Source: Cryptomeria japonica
Lineage: Eukaryota; Streptophyta; Pinopsida; Cupressales; Cupressaceae
Length of the DNA stretch: 60,000 nucleotides
NCBI RefSeq assembly: GCF_030272615.1
Contig: NC_081409.1
Location: forward strand, 875,432,594-875,492,593
Direction of reading: 5' to 3'
Shown: positions 45,346 through 57,812 of the stretch, piece after piece
How positions within the stretch are numbered: the first letter of the stretch is position 1
Layout of the letters: each line of letters opens with the position of its first letter
Made by a program: the position numbers and the translations under genes
Notes under the pieces: generated by a model
What the model was told of the DNA's origin: nothing
What the model saw: the letters and a program-made list of their open reading frames with translations, nothing else
Databases searched by the model: none

Positions 45346-45396
45346 GTTCCAGTGATTGATCATGACAGGGGGAACACACCCAAGGCACATTTGAAA

Positions 45397-45512
<116 letters not shown>

Positions 45513-45759
45513 AACTGGGACCAAAACATATGTACTAGAAACAGGAGTATGCAAGACAATGATGTTGACCAATCATGAGCCTGAAACAGAACATCAGGTC
45601 AGGACAAAGATAGGCATGATAAAACTGGCCATGAAAAAGCATAGCTAGAGGTCATGATAGATGACGGAGCAATGATCTCATTACTCATGGCGCCTGATTG
45701 CCAGGTTTTCACCATGGTACTTGCCCAAAGCGCCTGTTTGCCAGGTTTTCACTAGAGGG

Positions 45760-45912
45760 TGAATCATTTTTCTTTACACTTTTTCTCTCTTTTCTCTTTT
45801 GTTTTTCACTTTTTTTTTTGCATTTTCTTGATTTTATTGACTTTTTTGTATTTTTTGTATTTTTTGATTTTTTTGTATTTTTTTGCTTTTTTGATTTTTT
45901 TGTATTTTTTCA
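45760..45912. repeat. T-rich tract near the integrase end of D
   Basis: Runs of TTTTTTGTATTTTTTG-type sequence between the AC repeat and the integrase stop. Low complexity, no coding value. Confidence 0.8.
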
Positions 45913-45943
45913 GGATCATACTTGAAGAAATGCTGATAGAAAA

Positions 45944-47131
45944 TTATGCCCAGTACTTGCGAAGGTGCATGCTATTTACAGGATTGGACAAAGGTTCACC
46001 TTCTGGAGTAGCAAGCTGATATGCCCCCGAGCCATAGGCTGCAGTTACTATAAAAGGCCCAACCCAATTAGGTTCAAATATGCCCTTGATGATGTCAGTA
46101 AACTGTGCATTCTTGGGGTTTGCCTTTAAAACCAGATCTCCCACTTTGAAGTGTCACCCTTTGACTTTCTTATTATAAGAGCGACGGAGATGGTTTTGAT
46201 ATGCTTGCAAATGTGTCAAGGTTGTCTGACGTTTCTCATCTAACATCTCAAGCTGATGCAACCGAGAGACTCTGTGTGTCTCATCATCAATCAGATGTTG
46301 CAAGGAAACATACAAGGAAGGAATATCCACCTCTAAAGGTAAAATGGCTTCCGCACCATACACCAAGGAATAAGGTGTTGCGCTAGTAGATGTGCGGATA
46401 GAAGTGCAATAGGCCCATAGTGCTGGATTCAACTATACATGCCAATCTCAACCAACGTCATTGACAACCTTTTTCAGGATCTTGATAATGGTTTTATTTG
46501 ATGCTTCGGCTTGACCATTACCTTGTGGATAATATGGACTGGAAAAAGGGTGTTGGATATGAAACTTTTCACAGAGTTCTTTGACATCTTTATTCTTGAA
46601 GGGACGACCATTATCTATAACTATGGCAAGGGGAACCCCATATCTGCATATGATATAATTCAGCAAGAATTTTGAAATTTGGACACCAGTGATATAGGTC
46701 ATGGGGATAGCCTCGATCCATTTTGTAAAATACTCCGTGGCTATAATTATAAACTTGTGTCCATTTGCAGATGTCGGGTGAATCTTGCCAATAAGATCCA
46801 ATCCCCATTGAGAAAAGGGCCATGAAGATATGATAGAAAGAAGCTCTTGGGCTGGTGCATGAATATAATTCCCATGGATCTGACACTTGTAGCACTTTTT
46901 AACAAAATCATGAATATTATTTTCTAGAGTGGGCCAATAAAACCCAGCGCGAGTCAAATTTTTAGCTAAGCTAAGACCATTGAAATGGCCCCCACATATA
47001 CCATCGTGAACATCGTGTAAAGCCGTTTGTGCTTCGTCAGAATCCAAACACCTGAGGAGGGTATGGTCAAAGGAATGGCGGTAAAGGGTGTTGGCAATGA
47101 TGACATATTTGGCCGTCTGTCGGATGAAGGC
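45944..47131 (-). pseudogene. Element D integrase
   Basis: Frames 47047-46448, 46432-46154 and 46144-45944 are one reading frame interrupted by single TGA/TAG codons. The zinc-binding part has HDGICGGHF and CYKCQIHG. The core in the first frame has Asp-84 (WGLDLIG), Asp-145 (IDNGRPF) and Glu-181 (GNGQAEASNK), spaced as DD35E. After the core come WAYCTSIRTSTSATPYSLVYG and a C-terminal FKVGDLVLKANP / EPNWVGPFIV block; no chromodomain follows, as in the Tat group. It would join element DNA to the chromosome. Stops at about 46448, 46154 and 47105 inactivate it. Confidence 0.95.
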
Positions 47132-47770
47132 TCAGCGTTGGTTAGCGGAAAGGTTAGGTGGTAAGGTTTGGGATTTCAAATATTGATATACATCATTGTA
47201 CCATGAGGAGTTAGGACCAACAAGAACGCACATCACATCTGCTGTCGGAATGTCAAAAGAAGGGACAAGCAATTGTTCGACCAAAAATTCACACTTGTCC
47301 ATATTATGAGGCATATTCAACATGGAAGCAATCGTAGCCATCGCATCTGCTGACTTGTTTTGCATTCTTGGCACTTGACTGAAATGGATAGCTGTGAATT
47401 TTGTCTTGAAGAAATCTACCATATGCTTATAGGGAATAAGCTTCTCATCTTTTGTTTCGTAGTCATCATTCACTTGTTGGATGACTAACTGAGAATCTCC
47501 ATAGACTTGTAAATGTGTGATGTTCCAATGGACCACTACTCGGAGTCTTGTGACCAGTGCTTCATACTCTGCAATGTTATTGGTACAATGGAAAGTTATT
47601 CTGTAGGACTTGGGAATAGCATCACCTTGAGGGGTGACAAACAATATGCCTGCTCCGGATCCGAACTTGGTATGGTACCCATCAAAGTATAACTTCCATT
47701 CATTAGAAGATGTAAGAGAAAAGATTGATTCATCTAGAAAATCTGTCAACATGGGATGATCATCATAAAT
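47132..47770 (-). pseudogene. Element D second RNase H (archaeal/plant-type)
   Basis: In the open frame 47953-47132 the second RNase H begins near residue 85. All four acidic residues are seen: Asp-91 (LYFDGYHTKFGSGAGI), Glu-129 (NNIAEYEAL), Asp-153 (VYGDSQLVIQQV) and Asp-203 (NKSADAMAT). Possession of this extra domain between the original RNase H and integrase is the known hallmark of the Tat lineage. It is open over its full length and the best preserved enzyme of D. Confidence 0.93.
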
Positions 47771-48496
47771 AGGAGCCTCTGCAAGTTGATCAGCTATGAC
47801 TTGTCCTTTTATTGCCTTTCGCTCCATGTACTCAATATCAAATTCATTGAGGATCATAACCCACTTGGCTAGGTGACCCGTCAAAGCTACTCTACTAAGC
47901 AAATATTTCAAGGGATCAATTTTTGCAACCAGCAATGTTTGGTGATTTAACATATAGTGTCAGAGTTTTTGTGTTGCAAATACCACTGCTAAGCATGCCC
48001 GTTCAATAGTTGAATAATTCAGCTCATAGCCTACAAGTGTCCGGCTAATATAATAAATGGCTCGCTCTTTGCTGTTCTCATCCTATTGGGCCAAGAGAAC
48101 TCCTAGTGCCATTTCTATTGTAGAAATATACAATATAAAGGGCTTTCCTTCTATAGGAGGCATTAAGATAGGCAGCGACAACAAATAGTCCTTGAGAGCT
48201 TGAAAGGCTGATTGACATTGCTCAGTCCATTTAAAAGCAACTCTTTTATGCAATAGATGCTGGAATGGATGACATTTGTCTGCCAACTGAGCTATAAAGT
48301 GGCGGATTGATTGGAGCTTTCCTTGTAGACTTCTTAATTGCTGGAGATTGGAAGGAGGAGGCATATCCATTATTGCTTTAACCTTGGCCGGGTCAAATTT
48401 GATGCCTCAGTGAGAAACAATGTATCCTAGTAATTTGCCAGCTATGACACCAAAGACACACTTTTTTGGATTGAGCCTGAGCTTGTAGGTCGCCAT
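47771..48496 (-). pseudogene. Element D RT C-terminus and degenerate first RNase H
   Basis: One frame with several TGA/TAG stops: KLRLNPKKCVFGV, KAIMDMPPPSNLQQLRSLQG, FKWTEQCQSAFQALKDYL, then the first RNase H as PFILYISTIEMALGVLLAQ, YYISRTLVGYELNYS and DPLKYLLSR. The usual first catalytic Asp is absent (LYISTIE), as expected where a second RNase H has taken over. Stops near 48497, 48400, 48086 and 47960 fall at CGA- or CAG-like sites. Confidence 0.88.
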
Positions 48497-49975
48497 TCAG
48501 TCAAAGATTGGGCCCAGGATGGCTAAATGACTATCTCTTGTGACAAATTTGCATAACAAGTCATCAACATAGTCCTCCATCAAAGTATGCATGAAATCAT
48601 GAAAAATTGTCATCGTTGCTCTTTGATATGTTGCGCCTGCATTTTTAAGACCAAAGGGCATCACATTCCAGCAATAGGTACCCCAAGCACATGTGAATGC
48701 GGTCTTATGTTGATCTTCAGGAGCAATGCAAATTTGGTTATAGCCGAAGAAACCATCCATCAGCGAGAGCATCTCATATCCAGCAGTCATGTCAACGATG
48801 ATATCTATGTTTGGCAGTGGAAAATCATCTTTAGGGCATGCTTTATTAAGATCCCTAAAATCTGTATAGATTTTGATGCCCCCAGTTACCTTGCTAATTG
48901 GTACTAAGTTTGAAATCCAGTCTGCATAATCGATGGGTCTGATAAAGCCCACATCCAGTAATTTTTTTAGTTCCACCTTGACCAAAAGAGCCACCTGGGG
49001 ATGCATCTTTCTAAGTTTCTGTTTAACGGGCTTGGCATCTTCTTTTAATGACAAGTGATGAAGGACTAACTCTGGATCAAGGCCAAGCATATCTGCATAG
49101 GACCATGCAAAGCTGATCTTCTTCTCAAGAAAGAAATTGACAAAATCCATCTTTTCCTGTTTTGATAGAGAAGCAGCAAAATGAATGACCTTAGGGTTGT
49201 CAGGTGTACCCAAATTGATTTCCTTGATCATTTCCACAAGCAATGTTGATTTGTCTTGACTTGATAGGGGTATGTCCACTCTTCCACCTTTGGGCACCTC
49301 AGAGAGGTTTTCACCCGCAGGTACGTCTTTTATTTTTACTTTTGTATGATCAGAGAGTGCCTTACGGTTTTCACTCAAAGACCTATTCTTTTGATTTTTT
49401 TCATTTTGTTTTCCTTTTTCATTTTGATGACTAGAAGATGGAGTTGACTCCCCAAAATATGCTGTGGAATCCAAATAAATAGAAAATCCTTCCTTATGAT
49501 CACCTTGTGGTATGCCTTCCCGTAGCCCAAGGAATTCTGCAATTGCTTTGTCATTTTGAAAACAATCCAATGTGAGCGGTTCTTGTTGGTCATATTGGAT
49601 AAGCTGGGGATAGATGAGGGGCATGTCATCATCTATTTTTAGGAGAGAGAGGGCTGAGATGGTAAAGATGTACACATCCATGGTATCACTCTCAGAACTG
49701 CTAGTATCTGATTCGGAGCTTGGGTCCCAGAATGACTCTATCCAAGCATTAGGACATGTTTTAGGAAGAGGAGTTATTTCATGTTTGTCTTCCATAGGCA
49801 AATTATCAGGGTCGAGGAAAATATTGTCAAGGGCATAGGAGCTAGAAGAAAAAGAACTACACTCCCATTCATTGGAATCAGTTTCGGGTCGGGTATCCTC
49901 AAGTGTTATTTCATCATCAGAGTTATGCCCTTTTCCACACATGGGCACTTTGGTAGATGAGGATCCAACTCGCAA
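48497..49975 (-). pseudogene. Element D reverse transcriptase with N-terminal linker
   Basis: A 492-codon open frame. Residues 1-230 are an acidic, Ser-rich linker containing LTLDCFQNDKAIAEFLG, shared with E. The RT core follows: KLLDVGFIRPIDYADWISN, VPISKVTGGIKIYTDFRDL, NKACPKDDFPLPNIDIIVD, LSLMDGFFGYNQI, KTAFTCAWGTYCWNVMPFGL, KNAGATYQRA and the active site YVDD at about 48560-48571. The ACPKDDFPLPNID stretch is typical of the Tat group. The core motifs are intact, but the frame ends at a TGA soon after YVDD. Confidence 0.95.
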
Positions 49976-50449
49976 TGGTACAAAACCTAACCCTAAAGTT
50001 GGAGGTCACATCTTGGGTATAATAGGTTCTAGCCTTCCCTTCTTGTCCGGGCCTAAGCCACTGCAGCCATTATATCCTTTCTTCTGCAGCATAGTAAATC
50101 CTTTGCTGTACCATTCCACTAGCAACTTGACAGGTGGGGTCTCAGTTGGATCCTTATAAAGCCAGTCTATGACATCATCATCTAAAGTTTCTTTGTCAAG
50201 TTCACCCCATCTTGTAAATGTAGTGGGAGGCTAATATTGAATAACCACCTTAGGTTCCTTTTGCAACAAATGTGGTTTGCCATATGATTTTGGAGATATT
50301 GGTAAATTCCCAATGAGGAATGTTTGATCCATTGAATATTCTCCGCATCCTTGGTCCTATATCTTCAATTTTCCTTTGACAGCATCTAACAATTCACTAG
50401 GATCCACATAACTATCTGATTTGGCTTCTTTATTGACTGAAACTTGCTG
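49976..50449 (-). pseudogene. Element D linker with a G-patch-like motif
   Basis: Continues the pol frame with a few stops: DPSELLDAVKGKL, WGELDKETLDDDVIDWLYKD, then KGFTMLQKKGYNGCSGLGPD (about 50045-50110), whose GY.G..GLG core matches the glycine pattern of G-patch motifs, which bind nucleic acid or helicases. Similar glycine motifs follow protease in some plant Gypsy polyproteins. It ends at a stop near 50010, just before the RT-linker frame. Confidence 0.6.
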
Positions 50450-51202
50450 CTACGGGGAATCCTTTAGGGTAGCACAAAATTGAAATGGATTAGGATCTCC
50501 TGGAATTGTTATCTCAGTTCCATTGTACAGATATTTTAAACATTGATGATAGGTGGATGGAACTGCTTTCATTGCATGGATCCATGGACGACCAAGAATC
50601 ATATTGTAAGGGAGATCAAGGTCTAAGACTTGCGAGAAAGTGTTCTCTATCACTGGACTGACTCTGATAGGCAATGTAATTATCCCTTTAGATGGGCACT
50701 CAGCATCATCATATGCTTTGATTGTTATTCTTCTGGAAGCATCAATGTCATTTTTTGTATAACCAAGACCAATGACAACTCTCAAGGTACAAATATTAAG
50801 ACCTGCTCTGCCATCTATCAAGACTCATCGGATTTTGCAATTATGGACAAAGACTTCAAGGTGTAAAGGATCATTATGAGGAAGCTTATCAAGTGAAATA
50901 TCATTATCGAAAAATGCGACATTTTGGGAAACAGTTAGATGTCCAATTCGGGCCTGAAACTGGTCAACATCAATGTCTGTCAGGACAGTGGACTCAATTA
51001 AAGCTTTATCTAGGACCCCACAATGCCTGGGGGACATTTTCAACAACTCAAGGATGGATATTTGTGCAAGTGTCTTTCCTAGATGATCCAAGAGATTATA
51101 CTAACTTGTAGGAGTTGGCTTGGGAGGAGCTGCGGGAGCTCCTTTCAGGACTATTTTGGATCGACGAGTGGTGACCGCACAAGAAGGATCTTGTTCCTTT
51201 AT
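50450..51202 (-). pseudogene. Element D protease
   Basis: Frame 50821-50450 begins in the active-site strand, LIDGRAGLNICTL, with the catalytic Asp at 50815-50813. Relatives have Gly or Ser where Arg stands. The hydrophobic flap/C-terminal part follows (VLDLDLPYNMILGRPWIHAM, with the ILGRPW signature). Upstream, frame 51091-50825 (LDHLGKTLAQISILELL) is the conserved lead-in; one TGA lies between the two. Cuts the gag-pol polyprotein. Confidence 0.88.
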
Positions 51203-54157
51203 TCATATGGCGGCAACATACTCATTTGACGCTCGAAAACAATTAATGACATTTTTATAACCAGTGTTTGCATAATTTGCTATTTGTGTAGAGTTTGAAG
51301 AAGATGCTTTACCCTTGTCATGATCAAGCAAAGGAGTTTTGAAAATGGTATGATCAGTATTAGAGGTTGCGTTGGATGGATCGATCTCAATTACTCCTTG
51401 TTCTAACAAGTCTTGAATCATATGTTTCAATTGAAAACATGATGCAGTTTTATGCCCTTTTGATCGATGGTACTCACAATATGCATTATCATTCCACCAA
51501 TGCGGCTTTACCGCTGGTTCTGCCTTGATATCTAGTAGCTTGATAAATTTTGCTTGTATTAATTGTTTCATTACTGATTCAATAGACTCTCCCAATGGCG
51601 TAAACTATCGAGGAGGTCCATCTCTTGATCGGAAAGGTTTGCATTGCTGGCTTTGTTGCTGACCTTGTTGTTGATTATATTGTTGAGCATGTTGTTGGTA
51701 TTGCGGCTGTTGAGTAACATTGCTCATTGGTGTTTGATTCTGTTCCATAGTTGACATATTAGGAACACTCAATTTCTTGATTGTGAATGGGGGTTGATTT
51801 GCATTCACCACTCTTGCATCAACAACACCATCATTAGTGACATTCTTGTTTTTATACCAAAATCTATTTCGGTCCCCTGAATTATTTGTGTTGTCACTGT
51901 CTTTATTGAGCTTAATAATTCCCTTAGCTACAAGAGCAGTTTCAATGTTCATCCCTTTCTTAATGAGCTTCTCAATAGTACTAGGACTTTTCAATTTGAG
52001 TTCATACATCATTTCTGGGACCAAATTTTGGATAAACAGATTCACTTGTTGTTTTTCAGGTATATCTAGGGAAGAATGACTATACAAGCTTTGCCATCAT
52101 TGCAAGAAAGTCACTAATGGTTCACCTTGCTTTTGCTTGGTGTTGCATAAATCTGACATGGTCACGTCACTGTCGATGTTGAATGCGAAATGAGATATAA
52201 AATTTTGAGCCAGTTCCGACCAAGTCTTTATGTTTCCTGGCAGATCCGAATACCAATCCATGGCTTGTCCCATGAGACTTCGTGCAAATAAGCGCATTAA
52301 ATATGTTTCCTCATAACTCACTTTTAGTACATGCCGTGAAAAATGCTTGAATGTGATCTTTTGGATTACCATTCCCTTTATATTTCTCAAAATTGGATGC
52401 CTCAAAATGCTTAGGGAATGGAGGCATGTATAAGCTCTTGTCAAATGGATTAGGACATAAATCTTGATCCATATACAAGTTCCTTTGGTTTCCAATGCAT
52501 CAACTTGTCACTGCAACTTCTCAAGTTGTTGCGCAATTGTATCAGATTTTGGAGGTTCATCATTAATAATCCTGGTGGGTACTCTTTGTTGATACATTGT
52601 GTTTACGATCGATTGTTGATACTTTGAAATTGCCGTCTTTGGTGTCTCTGGCATATAATGCTCTTGGTGCATCTCTTGTTGTTGTGGTTGTGCCATGCCT
52701 TGATATTGACCTTGTTGCTGTGCTTCTTGTAGCTTGGGTTGATATTGCAATTGAGGGTGTTGTTGATATTGCACAGGCACCAATTGTAGTTGTGAAGTAT
52801 GATAGCTTGTTTGTCTTGGCACATATTGAGGCACATGTTGTTGTTGATGCTGATGAATCGAAATTTGCTGATGAATCAGAATTTGCTGACCTTGTGCCAA
52901 TTGTTGTTGTCGCGGTGTAAATCCCATCATTTGCAAAAAACTTTGTTTGGGTGGTTTTTGTTGTTTCTCCTTAAGATGGGGTATAGCACTTGCATTAACT
53001 TGTTGTGTTGTTTGTCCAATCCATTGTGGTGGTTTCAAGTTTGCATTAACTTGTAATGAGGCAGAAGGTGCTGCAATTTGTTGTCAAATGCGATATTGTT
53101 GTTGTTGTGCATTGTTTGTTTGCACATTCGATTGCACCGTTTGTGTATTACTCAATTGTTGCAACCTTTGTTGTTGGTGCAAACCACTATCCATAGCTCT
53201 TTTTGTTGCCATTATCAAAGGATCTATCACCATAGTGTTTGGCAAATATATTGAGCTTAACGGGGCATAAGAACTTTGTTGCATTGTGCAATTGTTTTGA
53301 ACATTGGTGATATTAGGCATTCCAGTCGTGAAGCCTTCTTGCATCTTAGACTTTGATCCAATTTTATGCATTTGAGGAACCACTTCTTGTTGAGGAACCA
53401 TTGTCAATATTTGTGTGCTCTTCATTTGATCTTGTGTTACAGGTGTTGTGTTGAATAACGGATTATTTATTGTTTCAAATGGTGACTTTTGAGGAATAGT
53501 CACTGTCAACGCGTTTGAAACACGTTTACTCATCAAGGTAGGTTGAACTTCCTGTTGCACATTTTCTTCATTTGGATGCGAAGAGAAACTTAACAACTCA
53601 CTGCCTTGTTGTGTTTGCACATTAATTTGCTCATTTGAGGAAGCCACATTACTCATCATGTTGAGATATTTTTGCGGGAACATCTTAAAGACCTTGTTCA
53701 AGAATTTATCCATCTTTTTTGTCAACTTTGGATCTTGAAGGAACATATCAACATCATCAGAAGCATCAGAATTTGATGAAGAATCTGGTTGGACATTTGG
53801 ATTTGTTTCTTGTTGAATGCCTTGGTCTAAACCAAATCCTTGTGAAAGAGTTTGTTCCTCATGTAATGTTTGAGTTTGAATGTCATGTTGCAGGTTTGGT
53901 TGATTCCAATTGAACGGTGCATTTCCTTTTGGTGTTGGTGGAATACTCCCATGTCCCGGTTTCATGGGTACAAACACTGGTTCATATTATGGAGGTGGTC
54001 CAAGTTGAACCATTCCATATGGTGGTAATGATGTGTTTGATGAACCTTCAATTTGCACTGTTTGACTAGTTTGAAACTATGAATTTGCTATGTTGTCAAT
54101 GGGTTGATACGTTGGTTCGCCCATCTTCTTAGATTTTGACCTTGTTTCAACAGACAT
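51203..54157 (-). pseudogene. Element D gag
   Basis: The likely start is the ATG at 54157; the frame then passes a TAG and a TAA before the long frame at 53977. The first ~500 codons are Gln-rich (many HQQ, QYQQ runs). The retrotransposon gag core spans about 52330-51950: AMDWYSDLPGNIKTWSELAQ, FISHFAFNIDSDVTM, KQKQGEPLVTFLQ-stop-WQSLYSHS, LFIQNLVPEM. A further Gln run and a zinc-finger-like CEYHRSKGHKTASC with HMIQDLLEQGVIEID at about 51480-51390 follow. Five or more single stops (TAG, TAA, TGA) break it. Gag builds the particle; the CX2HX9C-type motif is usual in this lineage. Confidence 0.88.
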
Positions 54158-56200
54158 GTCACTATGCAAATGCAATATTTTTGGAATTTTTCAAGGATAA
54201 TATATGATATGCCACTAAATGCAAACTAAATAGATGAAAATGCAATCTATGGCAAGAATGCAAATCTATGTTTTTGGTTGTTTTTGAAGATTTTGACAAA
54301 CTTTTGAATGCAAATCTAAAAGAGAGACCCTTAGGAAATTGGAATGATGTCTAGACCTCAAAGGACAAAATGACAAGATGACAATGTCTCCCCTATATGC
54401 TTGGATGCTAAGCTAGGTTCGACGAAATGATATTGATGACAAAAAGAGAAAAGGTTTGATAAGGTCTAGACCTCCTAACAATGACTTAGGGTTTATCAAA
54501 GATTTGGATTACTCAAGTATGACAAAACCTAGCTTTGACACTATATGCAAAGGGACAATTACTATGCAAGTGACCCTAATATGATATGATAATGACCTAA
54601 GCTTAATGAAGAGACCTAGGGTATGCAAATGCAAATGTATGACAATGGTATTACTCTAATGCAAGAGGACATATGCAAATGGATGACCCTTATTGATATG
54701 CAAAGGAGTATGACTTAGATGAAACTTAACCTTGATAGTTGACAATGAACTTGCAAAATGCAAATCTAGGATGATCCTAAACCTAAGTGACATGAATGTT
54801 GATACAAGATTTTGCAACAATGTTTGACAACCATGTTTGAAAGAGTTTTTTGAATTTTGTTGGATGAAATGTTCTTGTGTTTAACCTTGTTTTGAATCAA
54901 TTTGTCTTGTTCTTGAAATGAGATGCAATTCAACTTTTGACAAGCAAAGAAGACAAGATATTTCCACTTAGAATGAAGACAATCATGCTCATTCCCACAT
55001 TTCTTATGGTAGGCAAGGACAGTAGGTACTTGAGAGGTAGACTCATTATGGGATTCAAGGAGAATACATAGATGCTTGACGCCACAAGCTCCCCTCCACG
55101 ACACTCACTTCTCAGGGCAGCCAAGCATCAGTCCCCATGGAAATCTCCCCATGGTGAACTTAGTATCTCTTCCAAGTATCCGAACTTGTCCTTCTCAAGC
55201 AACTAGAAGGGTTTTTGTCCTCTAAAAACAAGGTGTTTAGTAAGGATTTCTGTTAAGTGTTACTCCTTGATGTCATGCAAGCGTGATTGAGATATTAAGC
55301 CCACCAAGATACCAAACAAATGTAGTCGCGCAAGCACGATTTAGACTATGAGGTCCTACTTAGATGTTGATATGAGAAAGAGTTCAAGGGTCATCACTTC
55401 CCAAGTAACTACAATTCCCACGTAACCCTTTCTTCAAAGCTTTCGCTCATCAGGTATTTATTTATAGTGAGTTAGAATGCCAAGGTATTCTAGCCGTACT
55501 CACTTTGGGTCATTCCCTTCTCACAATTGTCACTTGCTTGCAAAAGTAAATGGTCGGGAAGGCAGGCCCTCTAAAGGTGACACACAATCAAAAACATGAG
55601 CATGGTATCAAAGATCTGGATTTTTGATCACCCCAAGAAGGATGAGAGCATACTCTCCTACTCCAATGTCAAACTCAAAAATCAAAACAAACATAGATTC
55701 ATTCCAACCTATTTAGAAATCATACTAGGTGCCTAGATATTAATTGCAAACACAAAGTTTAGTTGTATGTCCAAGGCAACTTGCAAAACCCAAGTTAGAA
55801 GTTTGATATGTTTAGTCTTCGACTATCGAACCTGCATAAAATGTGTTAGGAGTTTCATTTGTTGTCTTTGCCATGTGTAATGCCAAGGTGTTGCACAAAG
55901 AGTTAGTACCAAAAACCAAAAAGCAGAAACAAAATGTAAAAACAAACCAATTTTTAAGCAAAACACTGCATTTTTACCTCTGTTTCTGGACTTTACACAG
56001 GCGTAGAACTCATGAAATAGGCATAGAATTCATGACACAAGCACAAAATGTCTTTAACACAAGCACAAAATGCATTACATAGGCGCAGGTTGTTTTACAC
56101 AGGCGCAGAAGTCCCCAGAAAGCCCTGCATTACCTTGTTTCTTGGGTTTTTGACCTGCAAATCAACTCAAAAGCACTCAAAAGCATGATTAGAGGGTTAG
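54158..56200 (-). other. 5' leader of element D
   Basis: About 2 kb without convincing coding capacity. A frame at 55104-54766 has no motif. The region near 54540-54720 repeats TATGCAAATG and GACAATG phrases. Long leaders are common in the Tat group; an extra ORF before gag, known in Ogre elements, is not recognisable here. Confidence 0.55.
55995..56110. repeat. 20-22-bp-spaced ACAAGC/ACAGGC units in the D leader
   Basis: ACAGGC, ATAGGC, ACAAGC, ACAAGC, ATAGGC and ACAGGC begin at 55997, 56017, 56037, 56059, 56079 and 56099, spacing 20 or 22 bp. They lie just downstream of the PBS in D's sense. Confidence 0.75.
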
Positions 56201-56218
56201 TTCACGTCGGGTTCACCA
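56201..56218 (-). other. Primer binding site of element D
   Basis: TGGTGAACCCGACGTGAA on the minus strand, 5 bp from the 5' LTR; same type as in E. The tRNA is not identified. Confidence 0.75.
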
Positions 56219-56223
56219 ATTAA

Positions 56224-57812
56224 TGTAGCTAGGAAATGTGGAAATCATCAAAGCATATCAAAACTAATCTAGCTCAATCACAAAAAGCTCAAATGCAATG
56301 ATCTATCCTAACACACTCAATAAAGACATGAAAATAAAACATTCAAAACTAAAAACTAAGCAAACCAAATGTATATCTGAATGCTTCCTTCATGCACCTC
56401 CATTGTCCTTCTTTCTTCTCCAAATAGCCTTTGTTTGTGGATCTCACCTTCAAGTGCATACACATGAGATGAAAGCAAGTAGACGAGATAGTGGCGCAAG
56501 AGTACTCAAAGCGTGATTGATTTGACAAAGTGATTATTCTCATTAGTTGGGATTGAAGAAATTCATCCAAATTATAGAGAAATTGGAGAAAAAGATCAAA
56601 TTAGCATGATTTCATTCAAATGGAAATTGCAAATCAAAAATGTCAATTATGACAAATTAGGACAATTATGCACTTTCTATGCAAAATTTGATTGATTGAT
56701 AATTGATGACAATTTATGACACATTTCTATGTCAAAATTGATTGATTGATAATTGATGACAATTTATGACACATTTCTATGTCAAAATTAATTGATTGTC
56801 AATTATGACAAATTATGACAAATTGAAATGTCATTCCCATGAAATTAGAAATTAAGAAATTAGGAAATTAGAAAAAGAGGAAAATTAGGAATTAAGAAAT
56901 TGATGAAAATTAGGAAATTAGGAATTAAGAAATTGATGGAAAATTAGGTAAATTAATTACCAATTTGTCATTTATTAATTAATTCACAAAAAGAGGAATA
57001 ATTAGTTAGCCAATTAAATGAACATTTAATTGTGACACAAAGACTTAGGATAAATAAATAATTTATTAATCCTAGAGGGAGAAATGACAAACAAGGTTAA
57101 ATGATTAAATCATGAAACCCTAGAAGATGAACTAGCAATGTGAGAATGACAATTAGGTCCTGATTGAAGATAATTAATGTCGATTCGATTTAATCATGAT
57201 TCTGACTTGATAAATGACCAATGCGATAAATGATTTGATTGATTGACAAACTAACCGAGATTGATAAAGAGACCAAATTGATAGGCACCAATTGACAAGG
57301 AACAATGACTAATTGATCCAAATTGACATGATTGAGAAGGACGATGACGATCAATGACAAATCGATTGCAAAATGACAAAACTGACAAGAGGAAAAGGAT
57401 CGATGACAAAATAGATTGCAAGACGACAAGATTGAAAATGACCACGATCGATGACAAATCGATCGCAAAATGACAATGATCGATGACAAATCGATCGCCA
57501 GATGACAAAATTGATAAGAGGACAAAACCCTAATTAGGATTGACGATGTCCAAAATGATGACAAATGAGCATGCACATTGATGTGACAGGATAAGATCGA
57601 TCAAAATCATGACTGGAGAGTGTTGTCGACAAGACCAAATTCGAAGGCGAGATGAATGAAGAATGTAGAAGAATGACTCGATGCTCGCAAATGATAAAAA
57701 TCAAGTACGAATCATAGGAGAAATGTTAATGCGATGCAAAAACCTAAAATGAGGCAATGCGCAAATGTTAAAGTATGACTCCGCAAGCGTTGACCATTTT
57801 TAGGTGTCTACA
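56224..57812 (-). repeat. 5' LTR of element D
   Basis: 1589 bp, direct repeat of 39441-41073. About four differences in the first ~180 bases by hand count, fewer per base than in A or B. Confidence 0.95.

Noticed and set aside
49614-50159. Plus-strand open frames over D's pol region
   Set aside because: They are opposite-strand shadows of the acidic linker and G-patch-like frame, which have recognisable motifs on the minus strand.
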